Positions 16,972 through 28,236 of a stretch of DNA of 64,000 nt are shown here, piece after piece. Source of the DNA: Leptospira levettii. Lineage in GTDB: Bacteria; Spirochaetota; Leptospiria; Leptospirales; Leptospiraceae. The position numbers and the translations under genes were made by a program. Position 1 is the stretch's first letter. Each line of letters starts with the position of its first letter. Where the stretch lies: the NCBI RefSeq assembly GCF_002812085.1, contig NZ_NPDM01000002.1:124001-188000 (forward strand). Direction: 5' to 3'. The notes beneath the pieces are model-generated. The model saw nothing but the letters and a program-made list of their open reading frames with translations, made no database searches and was not told the origin of the DNA.

Positions 16972-18153
16972 TTATGAAAAATCTTGGAGGTAAGTGTGGA
17001 TGACTTCCTTCATAACGGCAAGGCCAATGGGAAGAGCATCTTCGTCAAAATCAAAAAAGGAACTATGATGAGGGTGGATAAATCCCTTTTTCTCATTTCT
17101 AGATCCGATAAAAAAATAACACCCTGGTTTTTGCATGAGAAAAGCAGAAAAGTCTTCTCCACCCATGGTGCGAGTATTTTCTTCCGTAAGGCAACTTTCA
17201 CCCAGAACTGATTTTGCAGCTTTTCTGACAACATCAGCCATCACAGGGTCATTGATGGTTGGTTTATCAATGCGTTTGTAATCCAATTGAATTTTGGCAC
17301 CAAAACCAGCACCTACTTGTTCCACTAATTGTTTCATTCGATTTGGGATCATGTCGTAGACTGATTTTGAATAAGTACGAACTGTCCCATGTAAAACCGC
17401 TGTTTCTGGAATCACATTAAAAGCATTTCCAGAATGGAATGATCCTACAGTTACAACACATGGTTCTAAAGGATCCACATTCCTTGAAACGAGAGTCTGT
17501 AAGGCAGTAACTAAATGGCTCCCGACAAGAATGGGATCAACAGTATGTTGGGGCATCGCTCCATGTCCAGAGGTTCCTTCAACAGTAATTTTAAATTCGT
17601 CAACGGAAGCCATCATGGTTCCATTTACGACTCCCACTTTTCCTAAATCAATATGGTTCCAAACGTGAAGGGCAAAGACTGAATCTACTTGGTAACGATC
17701 TAAAATGCCAGATTCAATCATCCTATCGGCACCAGAACCACCTTCCTCTGCTGGTTGGAAACAGAGTAGAACTCTACCCTTCGGTACAAAACTAGAAAAA
17801 TCTTTTTGTAGATCAGAAGCTAACGCAAGTAAGATACTAGTATGCCCGTCATGTCCACAGGCATGCATTTTCCCTTCATTTTTGCTTTTATATGTGTGTA
17901 CATTTTCCTCATGGATAGGAAGGGCATCCATGTCTGCCCGTACCAAAATGGTTTTTCCTGGTTTTCCAGAATCAAATAAGGCCACAAGACCAGTCTCAGC
18001 AATTCCTTCTTCGACTGTAAATCCTAAGGATTCTAAGTGCTTTTTTGCAAAACTTGCTGTTTCCTTTTCTTCATATTTGAGTTCTGGATTTTGATGGAAA
18101 GTACGTCGGTATAATACCATTTCATCTTTTCTATGTGTTGGAAACGATTTCAT
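16972..18153 (-). CDS. M20-family amidohydrolase (hippurate/IAA-amino acid hydrolase-like)
   Basis: This 393-residue zinc hydrolase cleaves N-acyl or amide bonds of amino acid derivatives. Metal and catalytic blocks are [26 protein letters not shown] (Cys and His ligands), [28 protein letters not shown] and GGEDFSAFL, in the expected order. A dimerisation (lid) domain is inserted around [13 protein letters not shown]. Its start overlaps the TolC gene's stop by 4 bp, so they are cotranscribed. The substrate is undetermined. Coupling to an outer-membrane efflux channel and a CoA-family enzyme might suggest catabolism or export of an acylated amino acid. Confidence 0.88.
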   Translation of the reverse strand: MKSFPTHRKDEMVLYRRTFHQNPELKYEEKETASFAKKHLESLGFTVEEGIAETGLVALFDSGKPGKTILVRADMDALPIHEENVHTYKSKNEGKMHACGHDGHTSILLALASDLQKDFSSFVPKGRVLLCFQPAEEGGSGADRMIESGILDRYQVDSVFALHVWNHIDLGKVGVVNGTMMASVDEFKITVEGTSGHGAMPQHTVDPILVGSHLVTALQTLVSRNVDPLEPCVVTVGSFHSGNAFNVIPETAVLHGTVRTYSKSVYDMIPNRMKQLVEQVGAGFGAKIQLDYKRIDKPTINDPVMADVVRKAAKSVLGESCLTEENTRTMGGEDFSAFLMQKPGCYFFIGSRNEKKGFIHPHHSSFFDFDEDALPIGLAVMKEVIHTYLQDFS

Positions 18154-19841
18154 AATTTATCAGTTTCGACTTTAGCTCGTTTTTCTACTTCTTCCAAAAT
18201 AGAATACAAATCTAAACCATACTTTTCAAATAAAGAATTTTTGGCTAATTCGTAACGAACTAAATTGATATTAAAATTAATTTTGGCTTGGGTGACAGCA
18301 AGTTCTGTATTGGCCAAACTATCAAGTGCATTTTTGACATTAACTGCTGTATAACGCCCTTGTCTAAAACGTTCCATAAGACCGTTATAAAATGTTTCAG
18401 TTTCTTTTTTAGTTTTCTGTAAGTCTTTGAGTAAAGCATGACTTGCAATTAAAGCTTCATGTCGAATCGCAATTTCTTGTTCAATTTCTTGTTCTAAATT
18501 CTGAATCTTTAGTTCATTGATTTTTAAGTTTGTTTCTGCATCACGTATGGCAGCTTTGATTCCCAAATCCCATAATGGATACGACATTTTTAATTCGGCT
18601 GCTATTTGCGGATACATAAAGGATGTAACACCACGTTGTCTTGCTATGAAGTTTTCTTGTGGAGACAAAAAGTTTTGTCCAATAGAACTATAAGATACTG
18701 TTGCCAAAAGAGAAGGATCATCTTCAGCCAATGCAGTGTTTAATGCCAGTTTTGCGATCTCTCTTTCTCTTTTTAGAATTAAATAATCAGTTCTATGTGC
18801 TAATGCATACTCGATATCAGATTTTATATTAATATTAGTAGGTAAAGTTTCGCTTAAATCGGTAACACCTTCTATCGATGAGGATGTATCAACATTTAGA
18901 ATGCGGATAAGATTTCTTTCTGCTTCAATTCGATCCACTTTTGCTTTTTCAAGTAAAGACTGTGTTTTGAGGTAAGCTTGGTTCCATTGGTTTACTTCGA
19001 AACCTTCTGAAAGTCCAAGTCCAGTTTTTCGAAGTGTTAATCTTCGGATTTCCTCAGTATTTTTTGAAACTTTTTCGTAAGTTGCAATTCGGGAATCAAC
19101 AATACTTAAGGACCAATAATCAACTAAGATTTTAACGACAAGTTGTGTTAAGATATTAATATAATTTTCCCTAACCAGTAGTGTTTGGTTTTTTAATAAC
19201 TTTTCTTTTTCTTCTTCGTTTTTACCAAAACTATACTTCAGTAATTCCTGTGAAAGGGTCGCCGAAATCGCTCCTGTATACATAGGAGGTGCAGCAAGTA
19301 AACTTGCAAAACCCGATGTAGAGGAATCTGGGTTTTCAAAAGCGTTTACGTCAAAACGAATGGTGCTGATTTCCGTTTTAAAATAAGTTCCCGTTTTGAA
19401 TTGTTTTTCAATCCCAGCAGATATTTTATCTTGAGAACGAATTGTTCCCGCGAAGATGTTATTTCTGTTACTTGGGAATAATTGTTTTGCAGATTGGATA
19501 CTGGCGAGAGCCCTCCAAGAATACTTGGATTCATTTTTCCATTCAGGACTGTCTGCTTTTACAATTTCCAATTTTGCATTTTGTACGATTGTATTGTTTT
19601 CAATGACTTGTTCAATTGCTTGGGCAATGGACAATCGAAGTTTTTTGGGACCTGGCCCTTGGAGAGGTTCCGGTACAACATCACCATTTTCCCACTGTGC
19701 AAGCTGCATCCGTTTGATATCGTCATCAAAGTCAGAATCTGCCAAAATTGGGAAAGTTAATATACTCAAAGATATTAACCAGCTGGTCAACTTTTGAGAT
19801 TTTGTGAGAAAACGTTTGGGGATAAAATTTTGTCTTTTCAA
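18150..19841 (-). CDS. TolC-family outer-membrane efflux protein
   Basis: The protein has a signal-peptide-like segment ([17 protein letters not shown]) followed by two long alpha-helical coiled-coil repeats of the OEP/TolC family. Examples are [16 protein letters not shown] near the start and [20 protein letters not shown] in the second half. Trimers form an outer-membrane barrel with a periplasmic helical tunnel, exporting solutes with an inner-membrane pump. No pump or adaptor gene is adjacent. The N-terminus is unsettled. There is no ATG before the mature region; TTG 19841 leaves a basic N-region, TTG 19895 is the outer limit, and neither has a clear ribosome site. The 3' end overlaps the M20 gene. 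Confidence 0.82.
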   Translation of the reverse strand: MKRQNFIPKRFLTKSQKLTSWLISLSILTFPILADSDFDDDIKRMQLAQWENGDVVPEPLQGPGPKKLRLSIAQAIEQVIENNTIVQNAKLEIVKADSPEWKNESKYSWRALASIQSAKQLFPSNRNNIFAGTIRSQDKISAGIEKQFKTGTYFKTEISTIRFDVNAFENPDSSTSGFASLLAAPPMYTGAISATLSQELLKYSFGKNEEEKEKLLKNQTLLVRENYINILTQLVVKILVDYWSLSIVDSRIATYEKVSKNTEEIRRLTLRKTGLGLSEGFEVNQWNQAYLKTQSLLEKAKVDRIEAERNLIRILNVDTSSSIEGVTDLSETLPTNINIKSDIEYALAHRTDYLILKREREIAKLALNTALAEDDPSLLATVSYSSIGQNFLSPQENFIARQRGVTSFMYPQIAAELKMSYPLWDLGIKAAIRDAETNLKINELKIQNLEQEIEQEIAIRHEALIASHALLKDLQKTKKETETFYNGLMERFRQGRYTAVNVKNALDSLANTELAVTQAKINFNINLVRYELAKNSLFEKYGLDLYSILEEVEKRAKVETDKL

Positions 19842-19950
19842 TGGAAACTTTTTAAACCCCTTACAGAGACAAGATGAAAAAATCAATGTTGTCAATCAAC
19901 CGAAAATGTAAAAAGCTTGGCTTGGAAAGCTTCTTTTCTGGGAGAACATT

Positions 19951-22023
19951 GTGGCAAATTTGTCTAAAAAACCGAATCGTTTGGTTCATGAAAAAAGTCC
20001 TTATCTGTTACAACATGCACACAACCCAGTGGATTGGTTTCCCTGGGGACCGGAAGCTTTCGAAAAAGCAGTCAAGGAAGATAAAGTCATCCTTTTATCC
20101 ATTGGTTATTCCACTTGCCACTGGTGCCATGTGATGGAACGCGAATCCTTCGAAGACGAATCCACAGCAGAAGTTTTAAACCGAGATTTTGTATGCATCA
20201 AGTTAGACAGAGAAGAACGTCCCGACATTGATAAAATTTATATGGATGCATTACATGCGATGGGTACCCAAGGCGGATGGCCTCTCAATATGTTTCTGAC
20301 TCCAGAAAAGGAACCCATCCTTGGGGGAACTTACTTCCCACCTGAAAACAAGTATGGGAAACGAAGTTTTAAAGAAGTCCTAAAACTTGTGAACCAGGCT
20401 TGGACCCACCAGAAAGGAGAACTTTTACAAGCAGCAAAGGACCTTACGATTTATTTAAAAGAGAATGAAACACGAACCAATGCCGGACAAGTTCCTGAAA
20501 AACAAATTCTCACACAAAATTTCAATCGATACATCCAAGTATACGATAAAGATTATTTTGGTTTCAAAACAAATTCCGTGAATAAATTCCCACCGAGTAT
20601 GGCTCTTAGTTTTTTACTCGATTATTACATGGTCGAAAAGGACAACCGTGCGTTAGAGATGGCATTTAATACAATGTATGCCATGAAATCGGGTGGAATT
20701 TACGATCAAGTTGGCGGAGGAATCTGTCGTTATGCGACAGACCACGAATGGTTAGTTCCGCATTTTGAAAAAATGTTGTACGACAACTCTTTGTTTGTCG
20801 AAAGTTTGGCAAAATTATACCGAATCACAAACGAAACTTTCTTTTTAGAAACCATACAAGAGATCATCTCTTATATCGAAAGGGATATGCGCCTGAATGT
20901 AGGTGGAATTGCTAGTGCTGAGGATGCAGATTCTGAAGGGGAAGAAGGTAAATTTTATGTTTGGAAAGAAAGTGAAATCAAATCCTTGGTTTCCGATGAA
21001 GAAATCCTGAATTTCTGGAATGTAACTGAAGAAGGAAATTTTGAACACAATCAAAATATACTCAATGTTTATTTTAAAGGGAAAAACCCCTTCCTTGATG
21101 GAATCCAATTCAAAAATGATTTTAAGGAACGGATTCAGAAAACAAAAGAAATTTTGTTAGAGAGGAGGAACACAAGGATACGACCATTACGTGATGATAA
21201 AATTTTAACTTCTTGGAACTGTTTGTGGATACGCGCATTACTTGCCAGTTACGAAGTGACTGGTGAAACCAAATACTTAAACCAAGCAAAAGAAATATAC
21301 CAATTTCTTCTCTCTTATTTGGTCAAAGAAGATGGATCCGTTTTACGAAGGTTTAGAGATGGGGAAACCAAATACTTTGGAACATTGCCTGATTATTCTG
21401 AGTTGATCTGGGTATGCCTTCGTTTGTTTCAGTTAGCTGGTGGTATACATTACTTTAATCAAGGAATTCAAATTTGGGAATACTTAGAGAAACATTTTTT
21501 ATCGGATGTTGGACCTTATTTCGAATCCTATGAAGGGAATGAAGACTTAATTGTACGCACGATTGAAGGATACGATGGCGTGGAACCGTCAGGCAATTCT
21601 ACAATCTTACATTGTTTCTACTATTTAAATTCTCTGGGTTTTTTAAATGGAAAATTGGAAACAAGAGCCAATTCTATCTTTGCTTATTTTTTACCAGAAC
21701 TCACTCAAAACTCGCTCAGTTATCCTTCAATGGCTTCTGCCTTTTTAAAATTCCAAACTCCGTCAAAAGAAGTTCTAGTGGTTTATCGTAACCAATCCGA
21801 GGAAACTATAAAAAACCTTCGTTTGAAATTAAGCCAAATCAAAGATCCAGCTCTTGTTTGGTGTGTCTTAAGTGAGGAAGAGTGTCGTTCTTTGGAAAAC
21901 AAGTTGGGTTTGTTACAAGGACGGGATGCCGGAAATGGAATCCGCTATTATGTTTGCCAAAATTTTCATTGTGAATTGCCAAAAGACAATTGGGAAGAAA
22001 CCTTACAACTTATAACGTTATAG
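19951..22023 (+). CDS. Thioredoxin-domain protein of the YyaL/SPATA20 family
   Basis: This 690-residue cytoplasmic protein has two modules. The first ~170 residues form a DUF255 thioredoxin-like domain with [21 protein letters not shown] and a CxxC site in STCHWCHVM. The rest is an alpha/alpha toroid like N-acylglucosamine 2-epimerase, with [16 protein letters not shown] and [12 protein letters not shown] typical of the family. The biochemical function of bacterial members is not established; a redox or sugar-related role is guessed from the domains. The start is GTG 19951. The final 14 bases overlap the convergent rsfS gene. Confidence 0.87.
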   Translation: MANLSKKPNRLVHEKSPYLLQHAHNPVDWFPWGPEAFEKAVKEDKVILLSIGYSTCHWCHVMERESFEDESTAEVLNRDFVCIKLDREERPDIDKIYMDALHAMGTQGGWPLNMFLTPEKEPILGGTYFPPENKYGKRSFKEVLKLVNQAWTHQKGELLQAAKDLTIYLKENETRTNAGQVPEKQILTQNFNRYIQVYDKDYFGFKTNSVNKFPPSMALSFLLDYYMVEKDNRALEMAFNTMYAMKSGGIYDQVGGGICRYATDHEWLVPHFEKMLYDNSLFVESLAKLYRITNETFFLETIQEIISYIERDMRLNVGGIASAEDADSEGEEGKFYVWKESEIKSLVSDEEILNFWNVTEEGNFEHNQNILNVYFKGKNPFLDGIQFKNDFKERIQKTKEILLERRNTRIRPLRDDKILTSWNCLWIRALLASYEVTGETKYLNQAKEIYQFLLSYLVKEDGSVLRRFRDGETKYFGTLPDYSELIWVCLRLFQLAGGIHYFNQGIQIWEYLEKHFLSDVGPYFESYEGNEDLIVRTIEGYDGVEPSGNSTILHCFYYLNSLGFLNGKLETRANSIFAYFLPELTQNSLSYPSMASAFLKFQTPSKEVLVVYRNQSEETIKNLRLKLSQIKDPALVWCVLSEEECRSLENKLGLLQGRDAGNGIRYYVCQNFHCELPKDNWEETLQLITL

Positions 22024-22375
22024 GAGAAGCATCTCCCCAAAGTCTATCAAGTGAATAATAATTTCTCATTTCGTCTGTCATGATGTGTACACAAATTTCA
22101 CCATAATCAAGAAGGATCCAACCTGTCGCATCCTTTGGTAAATCAGTCAAATTTTGACGTTTGACTGCCAGTTTTAAAGGTTTCATATACTTATCGATAT
22201 CTTTCGCACAAGATCTTCCTTGTGTTTCCGTTTTCACAGTGGCGATTACAAATAATGATAAATAGGAATTAACATCTTTAAGATCAAGAAATTGAATATT
22301 TTCGCACTTTTTATCAATTAACGTTTGTTTAATTTTTTTTAGATGTTCTAAAGTTTCTGAACTGATATTTGGCAT
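22010..22375 (-). CDS. rsfS: Ribosome silencing factor RsfS
   Basis: RsfS binds ribosomal protein L14 and blocks subunit joining when nutrients are scarce. The 121-residue protein has the family core: [22 protein letters not shown], then [13 protein letters not shown], then [31 protein letters not shown]. It is the last gene of the leftward block obg-proB-proA-nadD-yqeK-lytR_C-rsfS. The nadD-yqeK-rsfS neighbourhood is shared with many bacteria, which supports the call. The 3' end overlaps the convergent YyaL-type gene by 14 bp. Confidence 0.93.
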   Translation of the reverse strand: MPNISSETLEHLKKIKQTLIDKKCENIQFLDLKDVNSYLSLFVIATVKTETQGRSCAKDIDKYMKPLKLAVKRQNLTDLPKDATGWILLDYGEICVHIMTDEMRNYYSLDRLWGDASPITL

Positions 22376-22376
22376 T

Positions 22377-23534
22377 TTAGTCCTTGGAATTTTGAAAGTC
22401 TTCTCCGAGTATCACAGTTGCATCAAGGCCTAAGTCTTTTCGCAATGAAAAGAATACCTTTCTACCCTGAAATGTTTCAGAAATTAAATCAGTATATTGT
22501 GTGTTTCCAGAACGATTTAAAATCACAGTGGATTTAAAATTCGAATCCCAAGCATTGTCAACGGTGAGAACTTTCAGACCTTTATCATTGAGTAATACTT
22601 TTCCATATCTGGCAAGTCCATTTTTTGCGGTTCCATTGAGCACCTCAATTCTTGCTCTTTCCCCTTCACTGAAACTAGGAGACCTAAGTTCCCCAGAAAA
22701 TTTATAAAATGCTACCTTAATTGTTTCTTCGTTAGCTTTTAAGATTTGGTCCTTGTATTTGGGACGTAACACTGGTTCACCTGGGACTTCAGAAACTCCA
22801 AATTGGATTTTTTCCTTCTTCAAAAAGTCGATCAAAGTTTCCCATTCTTTCGAAGATAGGTTTGTTGTCATTTGTCCATGCAAATAGGTGAGTTTTTGTT
22901 TACTCAATGAATCACGTTTTTCATGAATGGTTTCAAAAAGAGTTAACATCACAGTCTCTTGGATTTCTAATCTTCGAAAGTATGAAATCATAGAATCATC
23001 AGAAAGAGAGCTCATCCAATCAAAACAATCTTCGCCGTCTAAAACATAAGATTCTTTGTTTCGATTATAGTTTTTAGTGATGTGTAATGACTTTGGTTCA
23101 AAAAACAATTGTAATCCACCAAGTAAATTCACCCAATTTTGAAATTGTTCTTTGGTCCAAACAATTTTGAAAGGAATATTGGAATCCAAAGTATCCTCTA
23201 AAACAGATTCAACATAGGAAGGAGCTGAATTACCTTTCTCTTTCAATGATTTTTCACCATCATCAAAACTGGTTTTAGGATTTACAAAAAATAGTGCAGC
23301 CTTTCTTTCATTCGGATAAAATTCAGCATACAAAGAGAACAAGTATTCTTCTTTATCACCTAGAACTGAAAATAGAATAGGCATTCGTTTGCTTTGGGAA
23401 AATTTTTGGTCTAGAGAAAATCCTGTTTTTGACTTTAATATTAAAAATAAAATGGCAAAAATAAAAAATGCACCCGCTATTATGAGAAGTGTCTTTGCCG
23501 GTATGGTTTGTTTTTCTTTTGATTCACGTAACAT
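22377..23534 (-). CDS. Membrane-anchored LytR C-terminal-domain protein (LCP-like)
   Basis: One transmembrane helix near residues 13-33 (LLIIAGAFFIFAILFLILK) anchors a large extracytoplasmic part. The C-terminal ~90 residues form a LytR_C domain (ARIEVLNGTAKNGLARYGKVLL, later DATVILGEDF). The middle ~220 residues sit where LytR-CpsA-Psr domains occur, but the arginine-rich catalytic features of LCP ligases are not obvious. A ligase role in attaching polymers to the wall is thus unproven. Position between yqeK and rsfS, where LCP-like genes are often found, supports an envelope role. Confidence 0.75.
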   Translation of the reverse strand: MLRESKEKQTIPAKTLLIIAGAFFIFAILFLILKSKTGFSLDQKFSQSKRMPILFSVLGDKEEYLFSLYAEFYPNERKAALFFVNPKTSFDDGEKSLKEKGNSAPSYVESVLEDTLDSNIPFKIVWTKEQFQNWVNLLGGLQLFFEPKSLHITKNYNRNKESYVLDGEDCFDWMSSLSDDSMISYFRRLEIQETVMLTLFETIHEKRDSLSKQKLTYLHGQMTTNLSSKEWETLIDFLKKEKIQFGVSEVPGEPVLRPKYKDQILKANEETIKVAFYKFSGELRSPSFSEGERARIEVLNGTAKNGLARYGKVLLNDKGLKVLTVDNAWDSNFKSTVILNRSGNTQYTDLISETFQGRKVFFSLRKDLGLDATVILGEDFQNSKD

Positions 23535-23537
23535 GTA

Positions 23538-24137
23538 TTAAATTTCCTTTAACGATAACAATGATTGGTTATATGTAAAAAAAGTATGGGGATGGATGAT
23601 TTCTTTTTTTTCCATTAGAAATGTGATTGTCTGGAATGCTTTCATAAAAATGCCAAAATCTAAGTTTTCTTTGGTTTTTTGAAACCAATCCTCTAACTCC
23701 ATTTTTCTATGACAATAATCCGATCCTAAAAAATCAGCGGCATATAGAATCTGATCAAGTAATGAAGGGTTCGGATTTCCTAAGGTATGATTTCGGATAG
23801 CGGATTGGATTTCCTCATCGTAAAAATTATAATTTTTTTTAAGAAAAAGGGGAGCCGAATATGCATGTAAAGCTTGGAAGGGAATCCCATCTGTTGTCAA
23901 ATGATATTCAGTGAACAAACTTTGATGGACTTTCATTTTTTTTTGTTTGGTGGTATCATGGCATAAACCTGCTAAATACGCCTTCTCTGGATCTTCGTAT
24001 CCATGAATCAAAGCTAATTCTTTTGCATAGAAAGCCACTCGTAAAATATGTTGCCATCTAGTGTCAGTGACATGATTTGGGATTTCATTTTGGAAGAATT
24101 GTATCCATTCCTTCACTTGAGTGGGAGTGAGATTCAT
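23538..24137 (-). CDS. yqeK: HD-domain hydrolase YqeK (symmetrical Ap4A hydrolase)
   Basis: This 199-residue metal-dependent HD-domain protein has HILRVAFYAKELA, LAGLCHDTTKQKK (HD pair), HAYSAPLF, IRNHTLGNP and ILYAADFLG in the YqeK order. Characterised YqeK proteins split diadenosine tetraphosphate into two ADP. I chose ATG 24137 because GGAGGAG stands at ribosome-site distance and the codon overlaps the nadD stop as ATGA. The frame is open further upstream to 24224, but only inside nadD. Coupling with nadD is the usual bacterial arrangement. Confidence 0.9.
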   Translation of the reverse strand: MNLTPTQVKEWIQFFQNEIPNHVTDTRWQHILRVAFYAKELALIHGYEDPEKAYLAGLCHDTTKQKKMKVHQSLFTEYHLTTDGIPFQALHAYSAPLFLKKNYNFYDEEIQSAIRNHTLGNPNPSLLDQILYAADFLGSDYCHRKMELEDWFQKTKENLDFGIFMKAFQTITFLMEKKEIIHPHTFFTYNQSLLSLKEI

Positions 24138-24751
24138 TTTTTTTCTCCTCCGTTGGATTTCCCAGTTTGTAAATAGGTATTTAGTAATGATCTTGTTTGG
24201 GGTAAAATCGAATGATTTTGCCATTCACTGTTTGGTTGGTTCCTGATTTCAGTGCTACTCATTTTGACAATGGGGTTATTTAAAACCAATACTTGTTTTT
24301 CATTTAAGAAGTTTGGTATCAAAATTGGCTTTGGAGATTCTGTGTTTCTTCTAACAACGATTAGTTTGTGTATATTCTTGAGTATAAGATCGTAAGATTT
24401 CCATTCGTTAAAATTTTCTAAATTATCTTCACCGATGACAAGGGAAATAGAGCCATCCTTTTCTAAGGATTGTAAACTTGTTAAGGTATCAATTGTGAAA
24501 CTTGTAGTCTCTTTTTTGATTTCTTCATCCCATAAGATTACATGATTGGATAAAAATTCATGGAATTCTGATTGGCATAAGGACCAAATTTCATCTCTAG
24601 AAAATTTTTTTTCATTCAATTTAAAAGGAGATAAAAAATTCGGACAGATATAGATTTTGGATTCAGGAAATTGTTTTTGTAGGGAAAAAATCACATGTCT
24701 ATGACCAATGTGTGGAGGATTAAAACTTCCACCAAACAAAATCACATCCAT
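24134..24751 (-). CDS. nadD: Nicotinate-nucleotide adenylyltransferase
   Basis: NadD adenylylates nicotinate mononucleotide on the way to NAD. The 205-residue protein opens with the nucleotidyltransferase signature FGGSFNPPHIGHRHV (HxGH) and has the C-terminal MSSTEIRN motif, in place of ISSTxIR, that binds ATP phosphates. I chose ATG 24751 because GAGG precedes it and it begins just two bases past the proA stop. An in-frame ATG at 24784 would lie inside proA. It overlaps yqeK by 4 bp. Confidence 0.93.
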   Translation of the reverse strand: MDVILFGGSFNPPHIGHRHVIFSLQKQFPESKIYICPNFLSPFKLNEKKFSRDEIWSLCQSEFHEFLSNHVILWDEEIKKETTSFTIDTLTSLQSLEKDGSISLVIGEDNLENFNEWKSYDLILKNIHKLIVVRRNTESPKPILIPNFLNEKQVLVLNNPIVKMSSTEIRNQPNSEWQNHSILPQTRSLLNTYLQTGKSNGGEKK

Positions 24752-24752
24752 T

Positions 24753-26021
24753 TTATCCTCGGACTTGTCCTTTTCCTGTAACATAAGTTGTGGTGGTTGT
24801 TAGGTGGATGAGTCCCATAGGTCCTCTGACATGTAATTTCCCTGTTGAAATTCCCACTTCCGCACCAAGTCCATATTCACCACCATCATGGAACCTTGTA
24901 GAACAATTCACAAAAATTGCCGCACTATCCAGTCCTTGTTGGAATGTTTGGATTTCGGTAATGTCTTCCGATAAAATGCATTCCGTATGACCAGAGCTAT
25001 ACTTTTGGATATTTTCCATAGCTTCTTCCACTGAACCAACAATCTTGATACTGAGTCTTGTGTCTAAAAACTCTGTGGAATAATCGTCTTCCGTTGCAAG
25101 AGGAATTGTTGGATCCAGTGACTGGATGGATGGATCACCGAGGATCTGAACCCCATTTTGTTTTAATTCATGTAACAAAACTTTGGTGTTTGGGTAATTT
25201 TTGTGGATGAATAAATTTTCCAATGCATTACAAACACCTGGTCTCTGGATTTTAGAATTAACTAAGATTGGTAATACAATTTTTTCATCCGCTTTGTCAG
25301 ACAAATATAAGTTAGTCACACCTTTATCGTGTTTGATGACCGGGATTTTGCTATTTTCTGATACAAATCGAATGAGAGCCTCTCCACCCCTTGGTACAAT
25401 GACATCAATTAAATCATCCAATTGGAAAAAAGGAAGCATGGCTTCTCGGTTTGTATTATCTACAAAACTTACCACTTCCTTACTCACTGATTCTAATTTT
25501 GAATCTTCAATGGCTTTATGGAAGAGGGAGGATAAAATGAGATTTGAGTGGTAAGCTTCACTTCCTCCCCGTAAAATACAAGCATTCCCAGACTTAAAAG
25601 ACAACGAGGCGATGTCTACAATGACATTTGGTCTCGATTCAAAAATCGTCATCACAACACCGATGGGAACACGTTTTGTTAAAAGTTCGAGTCCATTAGG
25701 AAGGATGGTCCCTCTGACGACTTCCCCCACTGGATCTGGGAGGTTTCTAATTTCTGCAACACTTTTTGCCATCCCATGGATTCGTTTGGAATCGAGGAGC
25801 AAACGATCCATCATTGACGGACTTAATCCTTTATCTTTTCCATTTTTTAAATCGATTTGGTTTTTTGAAATGATCTCTGCTTCATTTTCTAATAACAGTT
25901 TTTCAAATCGAAGTAAAACCGCATTTTTTTGGTTAGTTGTCAGTCGTTTTAAACTTCGACTTGCTTCCTTTGTTTTTGTCGCTATGTTTTTTGCATAGTT
26001 GGTGTAGTCTTCAGCCATCAT
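24753..26021 (-). CDS. proA: Glutamate-5-semialdehyde dehydrogenase (gamma-glutamyl phosphate reductase)
   Basis: ProA reduces gamma-glutamyl phosphate with NADPH, the second step of proline synthesis. The 422-residue length is standard. Family signatures seen are [15 protein letters not shown], the nucleotide-binding [17 protein letters not shown], the catalytic-cysteine region [15 protein letters not shown] and the C-terminal [17 protein letters not shown]. Two adjacent ATGs (26021 and 26018) could start it. It begins one base after the proB stop, so the two pathway steps are coupled as proB-proA. Confidence 0.96.
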   Translation of the reverse strand: MMAEDYTNYAKNIATKTKEASRSLKRLTTNQKNAVLLRFEKLLLENEAEIISKNQIDLKNGKDKGLSPSMMDRLLLDSKRIHGMAKSVAEIRNLPDPVGEVVRGTILPNGLELLTKRVPIGVVMTIFESRPNVIVDIASLSFKSGNACILRGGSEAYHSNLILSSLFHKAIEDSKLESVSKEVVSFVDNTNREAMLPFFQLDDLIDVIVPRGGEALIRFVSENSKIPVIKHDKGVTNLYLSDKADEKIVLPILVNSKIQRPGVCNALENLFIHKNYPNTKVLLHELKQNGVQILGDPSIQSLDPTIPLATEDDYSTEFLDTRLSIKIVGSVEEAMENIQKYSSGHTECILSEDITEIQTFQQGLDSAAIFVNCSTRFHDGGEYGLGAEVGISTGKLHVRGPMGLIHLTTTTTYVTGKGQVRG

Positions 26022-26888
26022 TTACTCCGTAGGGAAAGAAAAAAAGTGAGATTGGATTTCGGAAGCAGTAGGAATTCGGTGAGGGAATCCATCATTGGCA
26101 ATCAAAGTTCCAAACGTTTCGTTCGTGAAAAATTGGCCAATTGCATGATTTTTTTCACCGTTCACAATTCCCGTTTTGATTCCAAATGGTAACAAGAGTT
26201 TTGCGGCATTAATTTTCGTAAACATCCCACCTGTTCCAGGGCCAGAAGGTCCTGTTGCCAGAGATTCTGTTTTTTTTGAAATTTCGGTAAACAAATCAAT
26301 TTTACTATTTCCCTCTAAAAATCCATCCACACCAGTGAGAATGAGGAGTAGGTCAGCACCTACGATTGAAGCGACGATGGCTGATAAAATATCATTATCG
26401 CCTAAATTCAGTTCTTCGGTAGAGACAGAATCGTTTTCATTGACGATAGGTAAAATTCCCCAATCCAATAATTGCCGAAAAGTTTGTTTGAGATTTGTGA
26501 AACTGCTATCTTCATTTAAGTCTTTACGACCAAACAAAATTTGAGCAATGGGAATATTCACTCGGCTAAAAAAACTTTCATACAAATTAAGAAGTTTGTT
26601 TTGCCCCATTGCGGCAAATGCTTGTTTTTCTGCGAGAGACGTTTTACCATTCGGTAAAACTCCCGTTCCACTTTTGTCAACGAGTAGTTTTTTCCCTTGG
26701 GCAATTGCTCCAGAGGATACGAGGATAATTTCTTTCCCTTGGTCGCGTAGATTACGTATATCGCCCACTAAATCATATAAAAAATCATTGATTTTGGTTT
26801 CTTCGCCAGATACACGAGCACTGCCAATTTTAATGACGATTAGTTTTGCTTTGTCAAGTGAATCTAAAAAATCCTTACGTGTTTTCAT
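26022..26888 (-). CDS. proB: Glutamate 5-kinase (short form without PUA domain)
   Basis: ProB phosphorylates glutamate in the first step of proline synthesis. The 288-residue amino-acid-kinase domain has [44 protein letters not shown] and [21 protein letters not shown]. Many enzymes add a C-terminal PUA domain of about 100 residues; this one ends at the kinase domain. The kinase core is sufficient for catalysis in known short forms. Its start overlaps the obg stop by 14 bp, and it is followed directly by proA. Confidence 0.95.
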   Translation of the reverse strand: MKTRKDFLDSLDKAKLIVIKIGSARVSGEETKINDFLYDLVGDIRNLRDQGKEIILVSSGAIAQGKKLLVDKSGTGVLPNGKTSLAEKQAFAAMGQNKLLNLYESFFSRVNIPIAQILFGRKDLNEDSSFTNLKQTFRQLLDWGILPIVNENDSVSTEELNLGDNDILSAIVASIVGADLLLILTGVDGFLEGNSKIDLFTEISKKTESLATGPSGPGTGGMFTKINAAKLLLPFGIKTGIVNGEKNHAIGQFFTNETFGTLIANDGFPHRIPTASEIQSHFFSFPTE

Positions 26889-27900
26889 AAACTAACTTTG
26901 CTTTTTCGGGAAAAAATACTTTATCAATTCTTTCGAGTAGGTATTCCAAATTATTTTCTTTGTCAGCAGAGATACAAACAATCTCACCGAGGTTCGAATA
27001 TTTTTTTTTGATTTCTTCGGTAAAACTAGGGTCGTTGTCCCATATGTCCATTTTGTTGATGACAATGAGGTATTTTTTATGTAAAAGAGACACGTTATAA
27101 TTTCCGAGTTCACTTCGTAACATTTCCAATTCTTCTTCTAATTGTAAATTCCCACCATCAAATAAAAACAAAATCCCTTGTACACGTTCAATGTGTTTGA
27201 GAAAACTAATCCCAAGGCCCACACCCTTGGAAGCACCTTCTATGATACCAGGTATATCTGCGACTGTGTAACGAAACAGATCTTCATGCCTATGCACAAC
27301 ACCTAAGTTAGGTGAAAGAGTTGTAAATGCATAACCCGCAATTTTGGGATGGGCATGGGTGATTTTGGCAAGTAGGGTGGACTTACCAGCATTCGGTAAT
27401 CCTACAATCCCAATGTCTGCGAGGAGTTTTAATTCGAGCCGTAAGGAGAATGAATCTCCTTCTTCACCAGGTTGGCTATAACGAGGTGCTTGTTGGACTG
27501 AAGTTTTAAAAAAGGTATTGCCTTTGCCTCCGCGTCCTCCCTTGGCGATGGTGAATGTTTCACCATCATGGCTAAAGTCGTAAATGAGTTCCATGGTGAC
27601 CGCATCAATGATTTGGGTTCCAATGGGAACTTTCAGGAGTAAATCTTCTCCATTTTTTCCATTTCGGTTTTGGCCAAGGCCAGGACCTCCATCTTCTGCG
27701 GCATATAGGCGGTCGGGTAGGTAATTTTCCAAGGTCATCATACGACCTTCGGCAACAAAGATCACATCGCCTCCTTTGCCTCCATCACCACCGTCTGGTC
27801 CTCCAAATTCGACAAACTTCTCTTTATGGAAATGAACAGAACCTGCCCCTCCGTGTCCGGCTCGAATTTGAATGGGTACTTCGTCGATAAATCCGCTCAT
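26875..27900 (-). CDS. obg: Obg-family GTPase, ribosome assembly
   Basis: Obg/CgtA is an essential GTPase of large-subunit assembly and stress signalling. The 341-residue protein has the glycine-rich Obg fold ([28 protein letters not shown]) in residues ~1-158. The G domain follows, with [11 protein letters not shown] (G1), DIPGIIEGA (G3) and NKMD (G4). It ends after the G domain without the optional C-terminal OCT domain. It follows the rplU-prp-rpmA operon as in many bacteria, but a terminator at 27914-27953 separates it. Its end overlaps proB. Confidence 0.96.
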   Translation of the reverse strand: MSGFIDEVPIQIRAGHGGAGSVHFHKEKFVEFGGPDGGDGGKGGDVIFVAEGRMMTLENYLPDRLYAAEDGGPGLGQNRNGKNGEDLLLKVPIGTQIIDAVTMELIYDFSHDGETFTIAKGGRGGKGNTFFKTSVQQAPRYSQPGEEGDSFSLRLELKLLADIGIVGLPNAGKSTLLAKITHAHPKIAGYAFTTLSPNLGVVHRHEDLFRYTVADIPGIIEGASKGVGLGISFLKHIERVQGILFLFDGGNLQLEEELEMLRSELGNYNVSLLHKKYLIVINKMDIWDNDPSFTEEIKKKYSNLGEIVCISADKENNLEYLLERIDKVFFPEKAKLVYENT

Positions 27901-27913
27901 AATTTCCTTTGGT

Positions 27914-27953
27914 CAAAAAAAAACCCGTTTAAGGATTTCCTAAAACGGGTTTT
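27914..27953 (-). terminator. Intrinsic terminator between rpmA and obg
   Basis: A 10-bp perfect stem AAACCCGTTT/AAACGGGTTT (27921-27930 with 27943-27952) extends inward with AGG/CCT pairs. Leftward it runs into a tract of nine T. It lies 23 bp past the rpmA stop and 13 bp before the obg start, so it would end or attenuate the ribosomal-protein transcript. Confidence 0.8.
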
Positions 27954-27975
27954 GCCTCTCAATTGTATGAGAGGA

Positions 27976-28233
27976 TTAAGCTTTCGGGTAAACGGAGATT
28001 TGTTGTCTTTCTTTTGTTACGTGTTCAAAAGTCACAACCCCGTCAACGAGTGCATATAGAGTATGGTCACGACCAATCCCTACGTTTTTACCAGGTTTGT
28101 ATTCAGTTCCTCTTTGGCGCACAATGATGTTTCCAGCAATTGCTTGTTGGCCACCGTATACTTTTACACCAAGTCTTTTCGATACCGAATCACGACCGTT
28201 CTTTGTGGAACCACCACCTTTTTTTGTAGCCAT
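27976..28233 (-). CDS. rpmA: 50S ribosomal protein L27
   Basis: This 85-residue L27 contacts tRNA at the peptidyl-transferase centre. It starts [16 protein letters not shown], the usual short N-terminus, and contains [15 protein letters not shown] and [15 protein letters not shown]. There is no N-terminal extension of the Firmicutes kind that the Prp protease removes, although a prp-like gene lies directly upstream (3-bp gap). It is the last gene of rplU-prp-rpmA and is followed by a strong terminator. Confidence 0.98.
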   Translation of the reverse strand: MATKKGGGSTKNGRDSVSKRLGVKVYGGQQAIAGNIIVRQRGTEYKPGKNVGIGRDHTLYALVDGVVTFEHVTKERQQISVYPKA

Positions 28234-28236
28234 TGT

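Noticed and set aside
19890..19895. TTGACA at the outer end of the tolC frame, as a promoter -35 box.
   Set aside because: No -10-like hexamer lies at suitable spacing (TTGTCT follows), and the bases are within the possible coding start.
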